18,588 nucleotides of DNA from positions 1 to 18,588 of the forward strand of contig CALHCK010000175.1 in assembly GCA_937936695.1 (NCBI GenBank), in the 5' to 3' direction. This document shows, one piece after another, positions 8,053 to 15,049 of this stretch. The position numbers were made by a program, and so were the translations under genes. A model generated the notes under the pieces. That model was not told the origin of the DNA and searched no databases. It was given only the letters and a program-made list of their open reading frames with translations. This DNA comes from an uncultured Polaribacter sp. (GTDB taxonomy: Bacteria; Bacteroidota; Bacteroidia; Flavobacteriales; Flavobacteriaceae). The first letter of the stretch is position 1. Each line of letters starts with the position of its first letter.

Positions 8053-8469
8053 TTACAAAAATAGTTGATTACTATTTTTAAAAGTTTTAAACTCTAGTGT
8101 ATTTCCTTCAAAATCATTAAAAAATACGGTTGCTTGTTCATTTATTTTACCTTTATGTATTGTATGAGGAGCTATTGCAAATGTTGTGTTTAAAGCTTTT
8201 AGTTTATCTATTAAATTGTGCCAATCATCCCAAGCCAACACCATACCGAAATGAGGTATCGGTACGTGGTTGCCATTAACAAGATTTGTAAGTTGTTTTG
8301 GTTGCTGATATTCTTTTTTTTCGTGCAATACTAAAAGGTGTCCAAAAAAGTTAAATACTACTAAATTATCTAATCTTTTACCTTGTTTACAGTTTAAAAC
8401 ATTTTTGTAAAAAGGAATACTATTTTCTATACTTTTTACAGGTATTGCTATATGAAAAGGTTGAATCAT
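8053..8469 (-). CDS. VOC family (glyoxalase/dioxygenase-like) protein
   Basis: 138 residues built from two beta-alpha-beta-beta-beta modules. The expected metal ligands can be placed at H6 (PFHIAIPV), H73 (PIPHFGMVLAW) and E126 (DFEGNTLEFK), the usual positions for vicinal-oxygen-chelate enzymes; FYKNVLNC (20-27) is the common first-helix pattern. The reaction is unknown: VOC members include glyoxalases, extradiol dioxygenases and resistance proteins. Its ATG follows the stop codon of the ACP phosphodiesterase gene with no gap (TAA then ATG), so the two are very probably co-translated. Confidence 0.88.
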   Translation of the reverse strand: MIQPFHIAIPVKSIENSIPFYKNVLNCKQGKRLDNLVVFNFFGHLLVLHEKKEYQQPKQLTNLVNGNHVPIPHFGMVLAWDDWHNLIDKLKALNTTFAIAPHTIHKGKINEQATVFFNDFEGNTLEFKTFKNSNQLFL

Positions 8470-9069
8470 TTATTTAGAATTTAGTTTAATCTCTTTTAAT
8501 TTGTTATTGGTAAAAGCTTTTAAATCACTAAAAAAAAGTGTAAAATCTTCCTCAAATTCAGTTTCTAAACTTCTTAAATCTTGTATTGCTAAATCCATTT
8601 TAGATTTTCCTTTTGTTCTAGCATTCATACCTCTTAAAACTTGTTCTATTGGTTCTAAAAATTGATAATTATACAACAGATTATATGTTTTCATGTATTT
8701 AATAAATTGTTGCGATTTTGGAGGAAGTTCTTCTAAAGTGTCTTGTAGTATATCATAAACAGCATCAGCATATACCTGTAAAGGAACTTTAGAGTAGGAA
8801 GACCAGTTTTTTGCTAAAAAATAATCGTAAAAAATATCAATAATAACACCATCATAATGTCTGTACCTTTCGTGTAACCTACGTTTACTTTTCCTAACAA
8901 TTTTATGTGCATCTGTATAGGTATCTATTTCTCTATGTAAAAGAATACCTTGCTGAATTTCTTTATGGTAATGTGTAAAATTATTACCCCTAACATGGTC
9001 TGCAATAAAATTACCAATTAATATATTAGAGTTGTCTTGTGATAAATACAGATGTGCTAAAAAATTCAT
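8470..9069 (-). CDS. acyl carrier protein phosphodiesterase (AcpH/DUF479 family)
   Basis: 199 residues from the ATG at 9067-9069. A longer reading up to 9114 would add 15 residues (MCYFKIATFF...), but family members begin with MNFLAHLYLS, so the internal ATG is chosen. Conserved residues of the family are visible: H6 in NFLAHL, GNFIADHVRG (19-28), LHREIDTYTDAH (44-55) and DGVIIDIFYDYFLAKNW (about 73-89). AcpH removes the 4'-phosphopantetheine arm from acyl carrier protein; the aspartate and histidine residues bind the metal. The stop codon abuts the start of the VOC gene. The whole sequence fits the normal family length. Confidence 0.9.
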   Translation of the reverse strand: MNFLAHLYLSQDNSNILIGNFIADHVRGNNFTHYHKEIQQGILLHREIDTYTDAHKIVRKSKRRLHERYRHYDGVIIDIFYDYFLAKNWSSYSKVPLQVYADAVYDILQDTLEELPPKSQQFIKYMKTYNLLYNYQFLEPIEQVLRGMNARTKGKSKMDLAIQDLRSLETEFEEDFTLFFSDLKAFTNNKLKEIKLNSK

Positions 9070-9112
9070 CTGATAAAAGTACTTAAAAAAAGTGGCTATC
9101 TTAAAATAACAC

Positions 9113-9138
9113 ATTTCTATTTTCTAGTAAATAGAAAT
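9113..9138 (-). terminator. AT-rich stem-loop directly after a stop codon
   Basis: Perfect 10-bp inverted repeat, ATTTCTATTT at 9113-9122 and AAATAGAAAT at 9129-9138, with a 6-nt loop. It lies one base beyond the TAG of the cysteine-rich protein gene (9140-9142). There is no strong T-run after it on the minus strand, so it is at most a weak terminator or a 3' end stabiliser; the ACP phosphodiesterase gene begins 44 nt further on. Confidence 0.35.
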
Positions 9139-9139
9139 A

Positions 9140-9511
9140 CTATGCAAAAAAGTAGTTAATATTATTAAAGTTCAGTATTTCATTCATTTCGATTTCAAAC
9201 ATTGTTTTTTCTAATAAATCTTTTAAAATACGAATGTTTTTTTTATCAGTTTTAAAAACCAATTTAAAAAAGATAGTATCGCATTTAATTTGTTTAGGAA
9301 TACAGTCTTCTTTACAGTTTTTACAACTGCAACCTTTTATAGAGCTATTTATAACTTTTAATAGTGTTTCAATTTCTAACAGATCAATTATTAAAGCTAT
9401 TTCTCCCATAACTAACTGAATTCTTCTAGCTTCGGTATCATAACTAGAGTTATCTGTTAGTAAATAAGTAGCACCAAAACCATTGCTGTAAATAGGATAT
9501 AGAGTATACAT
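9140..9511 (-). CDS. small cysteine-rich Bacteroidota protein, function unknown
   Basis: 123 residues, no signal peptide or membrane segment. A cysteine cluster sits in the middle: C61, C63, C66, C70 (CSCKNCKEDC) and C77, which could hold a zinc ion or iron-sulfur centre. Before it is a mixed alpha/beta region starting with YPIYSNGFGATYLLTDN, and after it a helical stretch (KNIRILKDLLEKTMFEIEMNEIL). I recall similar short Bacteroidota proteins with a central CxC-x-C cluster and a C-terminal FxLELN-like end, all uncharacterised. It is divergent from the flavodoxin gene, with 87 bp between the starts. Confidence 0.7.
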   Translation of the reverse strand: MYTLYPIYSNGFGATYLLTDNSSYDTEARRIQLVMGEIALIIDLLEIETLLKVINSSIKGCSCKNCKEDCIPKQIKCDTIFFKLVFKTDKKNIRILKDLLEKTMFEIEMNEILNFNNINYFFA

Positions 9512-9569
9512 ATTTTAATTTTTTTTTGTAAATATAATAAGTATTTATTTAGATTAATTAAAAATAATG

Positions 9570-9577
9570 TATTTTTG
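9570..9577 (+). promoter_or_regulatory. candidate -7 promoter box of the flavodoxin gene
   Basis: TATTTTTG matches the Bacteroidota -7 consensus TAnnTTTG at every fixed position and lies 21 nt before the flavodoxin ATG. The -33 region has only T-rich sequence and no clear TTG. The spacing would give a leader of about 15 nt. Confidence 0.45.
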
Positions 9578-9598
9578 TGGAAATTAATACTCAATACA

Positions 9599-10114
9599 AT
9601 GGATAATATAGGATTATTTTATGGTTCAGATACTGGTGTAACAGATGATATAACAAAAGATTTAGTAGCATTATGGGAGCATGATAATTTAGAAGTTATG
9701 GAAATAGGAGATGCTACAAAAGAAGATTTATCAAAATACAATAAATTAATTTTGGGTTTGTCTACCTGGTATGACGGAGATTTACAAAGTGCATGGGAAG
9801 CGTTTTTTGATGAGTTTAAAACGATAGATTTTACTGGTAAAACAGTTGCAATTTATGGTTTAGGAGACCAAATTGGGTATGCAGAGTATTTTGTAGATGG
9901 TATTGGTATTTTGGCGAAAGAAATAATTTCTAATGGCGGAAAAATGATTGGTTGTTGGCCAACAGAAGGATATAGGTTTACAGATTCTGTTGCTTTAGTA
10001 CCTAATAACGAAGATTTATTTTATGGTTTGGCAATAGACCACGATAATGAATCTCAGCTTACAGATAGCAGATTAACTAAATGGTTACATCAAGTAGCAC
10101 AAGAATTTATTTAA
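9599..10114 (+). CDS. fldA: long-chain flavodoxin
   Basis: 171 residues from ATG 9599-9601; an upstream TTG at 9575 in the same frame falls inside the likely promoter and is rejected. The FMN phosphate loop is GSDTGVT (9-15). The aromatic residues that sandwich the isoalloxazine are W57 in STWYDGDLQSAWEAFF and Y94 in GLGDQIGYAEYFVD. The extra segment of long-chain flavodoxins is present at about 120-145 (EGYRFTDSVALV...FYGLAIDHDN). It carries one or two electrons at low potential and commonly replaces ferredoxin when iron is scarce. No Fur box was recognised. A terminator follows 36 nt after the stop codon. Confidence 0.93.
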   Translation: MDNIGLFYGSDTGVTDDITKDLVALWEHDNLEVMEIGDATKEDLSKYNKLILGLSTWYDGDLQSAWEAFFDEFKTIDFTGKTVAIYGLGDQIGYAEYFVDGIGILAKEIISNGGKMIGCWPTEGYRFTDSVALVPNNEDLFYGLAIDHDNESQLTDSRLTKWLHQVAQEFI

Positions 10115-10149
10115 ATGTAGTTTTTATTAGGTGTAAAAATTATGCAAAC

Positions 10150-10182
10150 AAAAACCACAACTTGTAAGTGTTGTGGTTTTTT
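10150..10182 (+). terminator. intrinsic terminator after the flavodoxin gene (copy 1 of a repeated hairpin)
   Basis: A perfect 12-bp stem, AAAAACCACAAC at 10150-10161 with GTTGTGGTTTTT at 10170-10181, closes an 8-nt loop and ends in a T-run. The A-rich left arm makes it able to work in both directions. It is almost identical, including flanks, to the hairpin at 10946-10980. Confidence 0.85.
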
Positions 10183-10261
10183 ATATAATTAAAAAATTCT
10201 TTAAATACAGTTAAAAAGAGTGTTGTTGCATTAATCATTTAATCTTATATTGAAAAAAAAA

Positions 10262-10843
10262 ATGAAAATGAAATCGAAAAATTTAATTTGTCTATTCTTG
10301 ATATATTTTATTCCATTTATTTTTTCTTCGTGCTGTAATTGTGAAGATCAAAACTATCAAATAATATATACAGGGTTAGAACTAACCACTTGGGATACAA
10401 GAGGATTTGAAAACACTAAAATACTTGATTCTATACCTAAAGATACATTTGGATTATCAATTCTACTTAGTAATGAAACAAGTAAAGTTACAGATATAAA
10501 AACAAAATTAAAGACAAATTTTGGTTTTACAGCAGCTTATGCTGTAGTGGATTGTTTTTGTGATCCTGGAATAATTATTAAAGATCCTATTAATTCTATA
10601 ATAATTAAAGTAAAAAATTCAGAAACTAACGAAATAATAGATGTAACAACCAATTTTAGTTCTTATGGAGATAAGACCATAGAAGAATTATTGGATAATT
10701 TTGAAGATAATTTTGAAGATAACTTTAACCTAGATTTAATTAAATTTGATAATATTCCTAACTCTTCTATTTTTAAAGTTATAGTTACTTTAGATTCTGG
10801 AATTGAATTCATAAAAGAAACTGAAATTATATTATTCAAGTAA
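10262..10843 (+). CDS. orphan lipoprotein, function unknown
   Basis: 193 residues from ATG 10262 (ATG at 10268 is an alternative; the frame is also open from a TTG at 10250). The N-terminus is a lipoprotein signal: basic start MKMKSKN, hydrophobic core LICLFLIYFIPFIF, then the lipobox FSSC with C24 as the lipidated residue, followed by CNCEDQ. The mature part has no domain I recognise; it contains FGFTAAYAVVDCFCDPG (about 84-100) and a duplicated acidic stretch DNFEDNFEDNFN (145-156) encoded by a 12-nt tandem repeat. The lack of acidic residues at the +2 position is uninformative. It stands alone between two near-identical terminators, which hints at insertion between the flavodoxin gene and dnaN. 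A weak promoter candidate (TTG at 10223-10225, 19 nt, TTATATTG at 10245-10252) lies just upstream. Confidence 0.75.
   Translation: MKMKSKNLICLFLIYFIPFIFSSCCNCEDQNYQIIYTGLELTTWDTRGFENTKILDSIPKDTFGLSILLSNETSKVTDIKTKLKTNFGFTAAYAVVDCFCDPGIIIKDPINSIIIKVKNSETNEIIDVTTNFSSYGDKTIEELLDNFEDNFEDNFNLDLIKFDNIPNSSIFKVIVTLDSGIEFIKETEIILFK
10694..10729 (+). repeat. 12-nt tandem repeat inside the lipoprotein gene
   Basis: Unit GATAATTTTGAA occurs twice without error (10694-10705, 10706-10717) and a third time with three changes (10718-10729). It keeps frame and encodes DNFE-DNFE-DNFN, so copy-number change by slippage would add or remove four residues without a frameshift. Confidence 0.8.
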
Positions 10844-10945
10844 GTTAGTGCCAGCAATAGCTAATGTTTTTATTCTAGTATAATTACGTAAAAATTAGAA
10901 AATATAATTATTACAGGATAGTAACTTTTCTTATTTATTACAAAC

Positions 10946-10980
10946 AAAAACCACAACACTTGTAAGTGTTGTGGTTTTTT
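10946..10980. terminator. bidirectional intrinsic terminator between the lipoprotein gene and dnaN (copy 2)
   Basis: A perfect 14-bp stem, AAAAACCACAACAC at 10946-10959 and GTGTTGTGGTTTTT at 10966-10979, with loop TTGTAA, followed by T on the plus strand and by a T-rich run on the minus strand. It sits between convergent genes (the lipoprotein gene on plus, dnaN on minus) and can serve both. It differs from copy 1 by one extra AC in the left arm. Confidence 0.88.
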
Positions 10981-11019
10981 ATATTTTAAAGTAAAAGATA
11001 ATGTTCTTTTAAAAAATGT

Positions 11020-12138
11020 TTAGTTATTTAACATTACTGGCATCACCAACATAGTAACTTGTTCACCTTCGTCAGTACCATCTATAGGGGTAAGTATACC
11101 TGCTCTGTTAGGTAAAGACATTTCTATTAAAACATCGTTAGAACTTAAGTTGTTAAGCATTTCACTTAAAAAACGAGAGTTAAAACCAATTTGCATATCG
11201 TCTCCTTGGTAATCACAACTTAAACGTTCGTCTGCTTTGTTAGAAAAATCTAAATCTTCTGCAGAAATATTTAATTCTGTTCCAGCCATTTTTAAACGAA
11301 TCTGGTGTGTAGTTTTACTAGAAAAAATAGAAACACGCTTTACAGAGTTTAAAAAAGAAGCTCTGTCTACAGTTAATTTATTTGGATTTTCTTTAGGTAT
11401 AACTGCTTCGTAGTTAGGATATTTTCCATCAATTAACCTACAAACAAGTACAATATGGTCAAAAGTAAACTTTGCATTCGCATCGTTGTACTCAATAGTT
11501 ACATCACTTTCAGAACCACCTAAAATTCCTTTTAATAAATTTAAAGGTTTTTTTGGCATAATAAATTCGGCAGTCTGGTCTGCGGTAACATCAGTTCTTG
11601 TGTATTTAACCAACTTGTGAGCATCGGTTGCAACAAAAGTTAAGCTTTGAGAGCTAAACTGAAAAAACACCCCACTCATTACAGGTCTTAAATCATCATT
11701 ACCGGCAGCAAAAATAGTTTTAGAAATTGCTGTTCCTAAAATATTAGCAGGTACAACTGTTGTACTTGGAGATGTTAAAGAAACTGCTTTCGGAAATTCA
11801 TCACCATTAAAATATGCCATATCATATTTTCCTTGGTCAGAGCTAATTTCAATAGTATTTTCTCCTTCTGTTTTAAATGTTAAAGGCTGATCAGGAAAAG
11901 TTTTTAAAGTATCTAATAATAAACGCGCAGAAACGGCAATAGAACCAGTGCTATCACTCTCTACATCTACCACAGAACTCATGGTTGTTTCTAAATCTGA
12001 AGCAGAAATTTTAAGTTGATTTTCTGATATTTCAAACAAAAAATTATCTAAAATTGGTAAGGTGTTATTACTATTTATAACGCCGCCTAAAACCTGTAAT
12101 TGCTTTAGTAATTGCGAACTCGATACAATAAATTTCAT
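11020..12138 (-). CDS. dnaN: DNA polymerase III beta subunit (sliding clamp)
   Basis: 372 residues, the standard length for the beta clamp. Three repeated clamp domains can be set at about 1-120, 121-245 and 246-372. Landmarks are MKFIVSSSQLLKQLQVLGGVI at the start, the NNTLPILDNFLFEI segment (24-37), RPVMSGVFFQF in domain 2, LICRLIDG-like VLVCRLIDGKYPNYEAVIP (about 229-247) and the end VTMLVMPVMLNN, where the MPV/ML motif forms part of the partner-binding pocket. It forms a ring on DNA that holds the replicative polymerase. It is not next to dnaA or recF here, which is common in Bacteroidota. A good -7 promoter box lies 27 nt upstream of the start codon. Confidence 0.97.
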   Translation of the reverse strand: MKFIVSSSQLLKQLQVLGGVINSNNTLPILDNFLFEISENQLKISASDLETTMSSVVDVESDSTGSIAVSARLLLDTLKTFPDQPLTFKTEGENTIEISSDQGKYDMAYFNGDEFPKAVSLTSPSTTVVPANILGTAISKTIFAAGNDDLRPVMSGVFFQFSSQSLTFVATDAHKLVKYTRTDVTADQTAEFIMPKKPLNLLKGILGGSESDVTIEYNDANAKFTFDHIVLVCRLIDGKYPNYEAVIPKENPNKLTVDRASFLNSVKRVSIFSSKTTHQIRLKMAGTELNISAEDLDFSNKADERLSCDYQGDDMQIGFNSRFLSEMLNNLSSNDVLIEMSLPNRAGILTPIDGTDEGEQVTMLVMPVMLNN

Positions 12139-12164
12139 TTATTTTGTTTTCTTATTTATACACA

Positions 12165-12172
12165 CAAATATA
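12165..12172 (-). promoter_or_regulatory. candidate -7 promoter box of dnaN
   Basis: On the minus strand the bases read TATATTTG, a full match to TAnnTTTG, with a predicted leader of about 20 nt. The -33 element is weak (no TTG at the right distance). An inverted repeat, AACCTA at 12173-12178 and TAGGTT at 12181-12186, fills the spacer just upstream and could be an operator. Confidence 0.5.
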
Positions 12173-12187
12173 AACCTAGTTAGGTTA

Positions 12188-12211
12188 CTGTTAAAATTAA
12201 CTTATTAACAG
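12188..12211. promoter_or_regulatory. inverted repeat in the dnaN/deacetylase intergenic region
   Basis: CTGTTAA at 12188-12194 and TTAACAG at 12205-12211 form a perfect 7-bp inverted repeat with a 10-bp spacer that itself contains TTAAC. Centre-to-centre spacing of the arms is 17 bp. It lies upstream of the dnaN -7 box and could bind a dimeric regulator; no regulator is identified. Confidence 0.3.
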
Positions 12212-12223
12212 GTTATAAGCATT

Positions 12224-12253
12224 TTGTTGATGAAATTTAAAACGTTATTATTG
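12224..12253 (+). promoter_or_regulatory. candidate promoter of the deacetylase-symporter operon
   Basis: TTG at 12224-12226 is followed after 19 nt by TATTATTG at 12246-12253, which matches the -7 consensus TAnnTTTG except at one position. This would start transcription near 12260, giving a leader of about 50-60 nt before the deacetylase start codon. The combination of both elements at proper distance makes it credible, though chance is possible in such AT-rich DNA. Confidence 0.35.
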
Positions 12254-12316
12254 TAAGAAAGATGTTATTTTTAATTACAAAAACCGACACCTATTGCAGG
12301 TATGCACAAAACATTT

Positions 12317-14809
12317 ATGAATAAAAAAATACTTTTTACAGTTACGCTATTATTAATTACGGTTTTAATGGTTGCGCAAAAACCTCAAAAATTATCATCT
12401 AATGAAATTTATGAGAAAATACAAAAACTTAATTTTTTAGGAACAGCACTATATATTGCGGCGCACCCTGATGATGAAAATACACGGTTAATAGCTTATT
12501 TAGCCAACCACGTAAAAGCCAGAACAGGGTATTTGTCTTTAACAAGAGGAGACGGAGGACAAAACTTAATTGGTACAGAAATAAGAGAATTGTTAGGGGT
12601 TATTAGAACACAAGAACTATTAGCAGCAAGGAGAGTAGATGGAGGAGAGCAGTTTTTTTCTAGAGCAAACGATTTTGGGTATTCTAAACATCCTGACGAA
12701 ACATTAGAAATTTGGGATAAAGATAAAGTGTTAAGCGATGTAGTTTGGGCAATAAGAACATTAAAACCAGATGTAATTATAAATAGATTTGATCATAGAA
12801 CACCTGGTACAACACACGGGCATCATACTTCTTCTGCTTTGTTAAGTATGCAAGCTTTTGATTTAGCAAATGATAAAAACAAGTACAAAAATCAATTAAA
12901 ACATACAACTACATGGCAACCGCAAAGGTTATTTTTTAATACTTCTTGGTGGTTTTATGGTAGTCAAGAAAAATTTAAGAAAGCTACTAAAGGAAACCCA
13001 AAATTTGGAGTTTTAAATACAGGAAATTATTATCCATTAAAAGGAGTGTCTAATAACGAAATCGCTACGGAGGCTAGTAGTCAGCATTTATGTCAGGGTT
13101 TTGGTAGGTTAACAGAAAGAGGTTCGCAAAAAGAATATGTAGAGTTTTTAAAAGGAGATAAACCTAAAGATAAAAACAATCTTTTTTCAGGAATAAATAC
13201 TACTTGGAATCGTATAGAAAAAGGTGGAGAAGTTGGAGCTATTTTATATGAAATAGAGAATAACTTTGATTTTAAAAACCCGTCTAAGCATTTACCAAAA
13301 TTAATGGAAGCGTATGCTAAAATTAAAAAGCTAAAAAATAATCATTGGCGTGTTATAAAAGAACAACAAATAAAAGAAATTATAGAAGCTTGTGCAGGTT
13401 TGTACTTAGAGGCTTCTGCGGCTAGTGCAACGGCAACACCAAATAGTAAAATAAGTGTAAGTTTTGAAGCGCTTAACAGAAGCAATACAACAATAAAGCT
13501 GGTGTCGATTAGTACTATTTTAGATAAAAAAACTTTTAAAAAAGAATTTGATTTGTCTTTTAATAAAAAGTACACTTTTAAAGAAACTATACATTTAAAT
13601 ACAGATCAATTTACAGATCCTTATTGGTTAAAAAAGGATGCTTCATTGGGTATGTATCGGGTAGACAATCAATTGTTAATTGGTAAACCAGAAACTCCTA
13701 GGTCTGCAAAAATAGATTTTAATCTTTTAATAAATAATGTAGCCATTACAATACGCAAAAATGTTGTAAGAAGGTATTCTGAAAGAGATAAAGGAGAAAT
13801 TTATGAACCTTTTGAGGTGGTACCACAAATAACAACTAAACTACAAAATAAAGTACTTGTGTTTTCTGATGATACTGCTCAGAAAGTTATGGTTACAGTT
13901 AGGTCTGGTGCTAATAATGTTACAGGTAATGTACATTTAGATGTGCCTAAAGAGTGGAATGTTACGCCAGCAAAACATAGCTTTGATATTGAGCAAAAAA
14001 ACGACAAACAAACAGTTGTTTTTACAGTTACTCCACCTAAAAATCAATCTGAAGGAAAGTTAAAGGTGGTGGCTATGGCAAATGGGAAAACATACAATAA
14101 AGAATTGATAGAAATTAATTACAATCATATACCTAAGCAAACTGTTTTGTTAAATTCTGAAGCCAAAATTGTACGTTTAAATATTAAAAAGGCAGGAAAA
14201 TACATTGGTTATATTCAAGGGGCAGGAGATGTAATACCTAATAATTTACGTCAAATAGGGTATAAAGTAGATAATGTAGATGTGTTAACAATAAATAATG
14301 AAAATCTGCATAAATACGACGCTGTTGTGTTGGGTATAAGAGCGTACAATGTGGTAAAAGAATTAAAGTTTAAGCAAAAGTATTTGTTAGATTATGTAAA
14401 AAAAGGTGGTAATATGGTAGTGCAGTACAACACAAACAGAAATGTAGATGTTGCGGCACCGTATCCGTTACAATTATCTAGAGATCGTGTAACTGATGAA
14501 CATGCTGAAGTAGTAATTTTAAATAGTGAGCATTCGGTATTAAATTACCCTAATAAAATTACTCAAAACGACTTTAAAGGTTGGGTACAAGAACGTGGTT
14601 TGTATTTTCCTGATTCTTGGAGTAAAGAATATACTCCTGTGTTTTCTATGCATGACAAAGGGGAAACTTCTAAAAAAGGAAGTTTACTAATTGCAAAATA
14701 TGGTAAAGGAAATTACATTTATACAGGTTTAAGTTTTTTTAGAGAATTGCCTGCAGGTGTTTCTGGTGCGTATAAATTATTTGTTAACTTACTTTCTGTT
14801 GGAAAATAG
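12317..14809 (+). CDS. large secreted PIG-L/LmbE family deacetylase
   Basis: 830 residues from ATG 12317; an in-frame ATG at 12302 would add MHKTF, but MNKKILFTVTLLLITVLMVAQ is a standard signal peptide on its own. The N-terminal PIG-L domain (about 35-260) holds the zinc motif AHPDDE (49-54), TRGDGGQNL, and THGHHTSS (166-173), whose histidines complete the metal site. Family members remove N-acetyl groups from sugar-linked GlcNAc-type substrates. The middle is beta-rich (about 370-600), and the C-terminal part from about 625 (YIQGAGDVIPNNLRQIGYKVDNVDVL, then VVLGIRAYN) resembles the glutamine-amidotransferase-like fold seen in large Bacteroidota members. Small BshB enzymes are only about 240 residues, so a bacillithiol role is unlikely. 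It is followed 131 nt later by a small membrane protein, a symporter and an oxidoreductase on the same strand. Confidence 0.88.
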   Translation: MNKKILFTVTLLLITVLMVAQKPQKLSSNEIYEKIQKLNFLGTALYIAAHPDDENTRLIAYLANHVKARTGYLSLTRGDGGQNLIGTEIRELLGVIRTQELLAARRVDGGEQFFSRANDFGYSKHPDETLEIWDKDKVLSDVVWAIRTLKPDVIINRFDHRTPGTTHGHHTSSALLSMQAFDLANDKNKYKNQLKHTTTWQPQRLFFNTSWWFYGSQEKFKKATKGNPKFGVLNTGNYYPLKGVSNNEIATEASSQHLCQGFGRLTERGSQKEYVEFLKGDKPKDKNNLFSGINTTWNRIEKGGEVGAILYEIENNFDFKNPSKHLPKLMEAYAKIKKLKNNHWRVIKEQQIKEIIEACAGLYLEASAASATATPNSKISVSFEALNRSNTTIKLVSISTILDKKTFKKEFDLSFNKKYTFKETIHLNTDQFTDPYWLKKDASLGMYRVDNQLLIGKPETPRSAKIDFNLLINNVAITIRKNVVRRYSERDKGEIYEPFEVVPQITTKLQNKVLVFSDDTAQKVMVTVRSGANNVTGNVHLDVPKEWNVTPAKHSFDIEQKNDKQTVVFTVTPPKNQSEGKLKVVAMANGKTYNKELIEINYNHIPKQTVLLNSEAKIVRLNIKKAGKYIGYIQGAGDVIPNNLRQIGYKVDNVDVLTINNENLHKYDAVVLGIRAYNVVKELKFKQKYLLDYVKKGGNMVVQYNTNRNVDVAAPYPLQLSRDRVTDEHAEVVILNSEHSVLNYPNKITQNDFKGWVQERGLYFPDSWSKEYTPVFSMHDKGETSKKGSLLIAKYGKGNYIYTGLSFFRELPAGVSGAYKLFVNLLSVGK

Positions 14810-14940
14810 GTGTAGCCCTGATTGTAATGACATCCTTTTTTATTACTAAAAATAAATTTTGAAGTATGAAAAATTACAAGAAAGGTAATAAAAAAGATAT
14901 AATGGAAAGCAGGAAATAGCTTCTAAATAAAATAGAAATC

Positions 14941-15048
14941 ATGAATAATAAAAAATACATTTGGAAAAAAGAATACTCATTAGTACTAATAGCAAATGTT
15001 ATTTATATGATTGTTTTTTATTTAATTACTAATTTTTTTAGCAATTAA
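14941..15048 (+). CDS. 35-residue single-helix membrane protein coupled to the symporter
   Basis: ATG at 14941 opens a 35-codon frame ending with TAA at 15046-15048, one base before the symporter ATG. The product begins MNNKKYIWKKEYSLVL, continues with a hydrophobic helix (about residues 13-32, IANVIYMIVFYLITNFF) and ends FSN. The positive N-terminus predicts N-in, C-out orientation. The layout, a short helix protein immediately before an SSS symporter, is like the small partners of other SSS transporters (YhdT with PanF, DUF4212 with its symporter), and the WKKEYSLVLIAN stretch is loosely similar to the first helix of DUF4212. Those partners are longer (about 80 residues, two helices). It has no assigned family that I know. 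Codon use and tight coupling argue that it is translated. Confidence 0.65.
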   Translation: MNNKKYIWKKEYSLVLIANVIYMIVFYLITNFFSN

Positions 15049-15049
15049 T

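Noticed and set aside
9070..9114. N-terminal extension of the ACP phosphodiesterase (15 more residues)
   Set aside because: The family starts at MNFLAHL; the extension is not typical and covers the likely leader region.
10663..10857. Minus-strand open frame of 64 codons with repeated KLSS
   Set aside because: The repeat is the antisense reading of the 12-nt repeat in the lipoprotein gene; no independent support.
12156..12164. TTATACACA upstream of dnaN, an exact DnaA-box match
   Set aside because: Only one site is present, about one chance match to TTATNCACA is expected in a window this AT-rich, and there is no dnaA gene, AT-rich unwinding region or box cluster.
13342..13575. Minus-strand open frame of 77 codons
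   Set aside because: It is antisense to the well-supported deacetylase gene and its hydrophobic content is a by-product of the complementary codons.
12317..14809. Assignment of the deacetylase as bacillithiol enzyme BshB
   Set aside because: BshB proteins are about 240 residues and cytoplasmic; this protein is 830 residues with a signal peptide and extra domains.
14867..14920. 17-codon frame starting MKNYKKGNKK before the small membrane protein
   Set aside because: Very short, lysine-rich and AT-driven, with no recognisable structure and no coupling to a neighbour.
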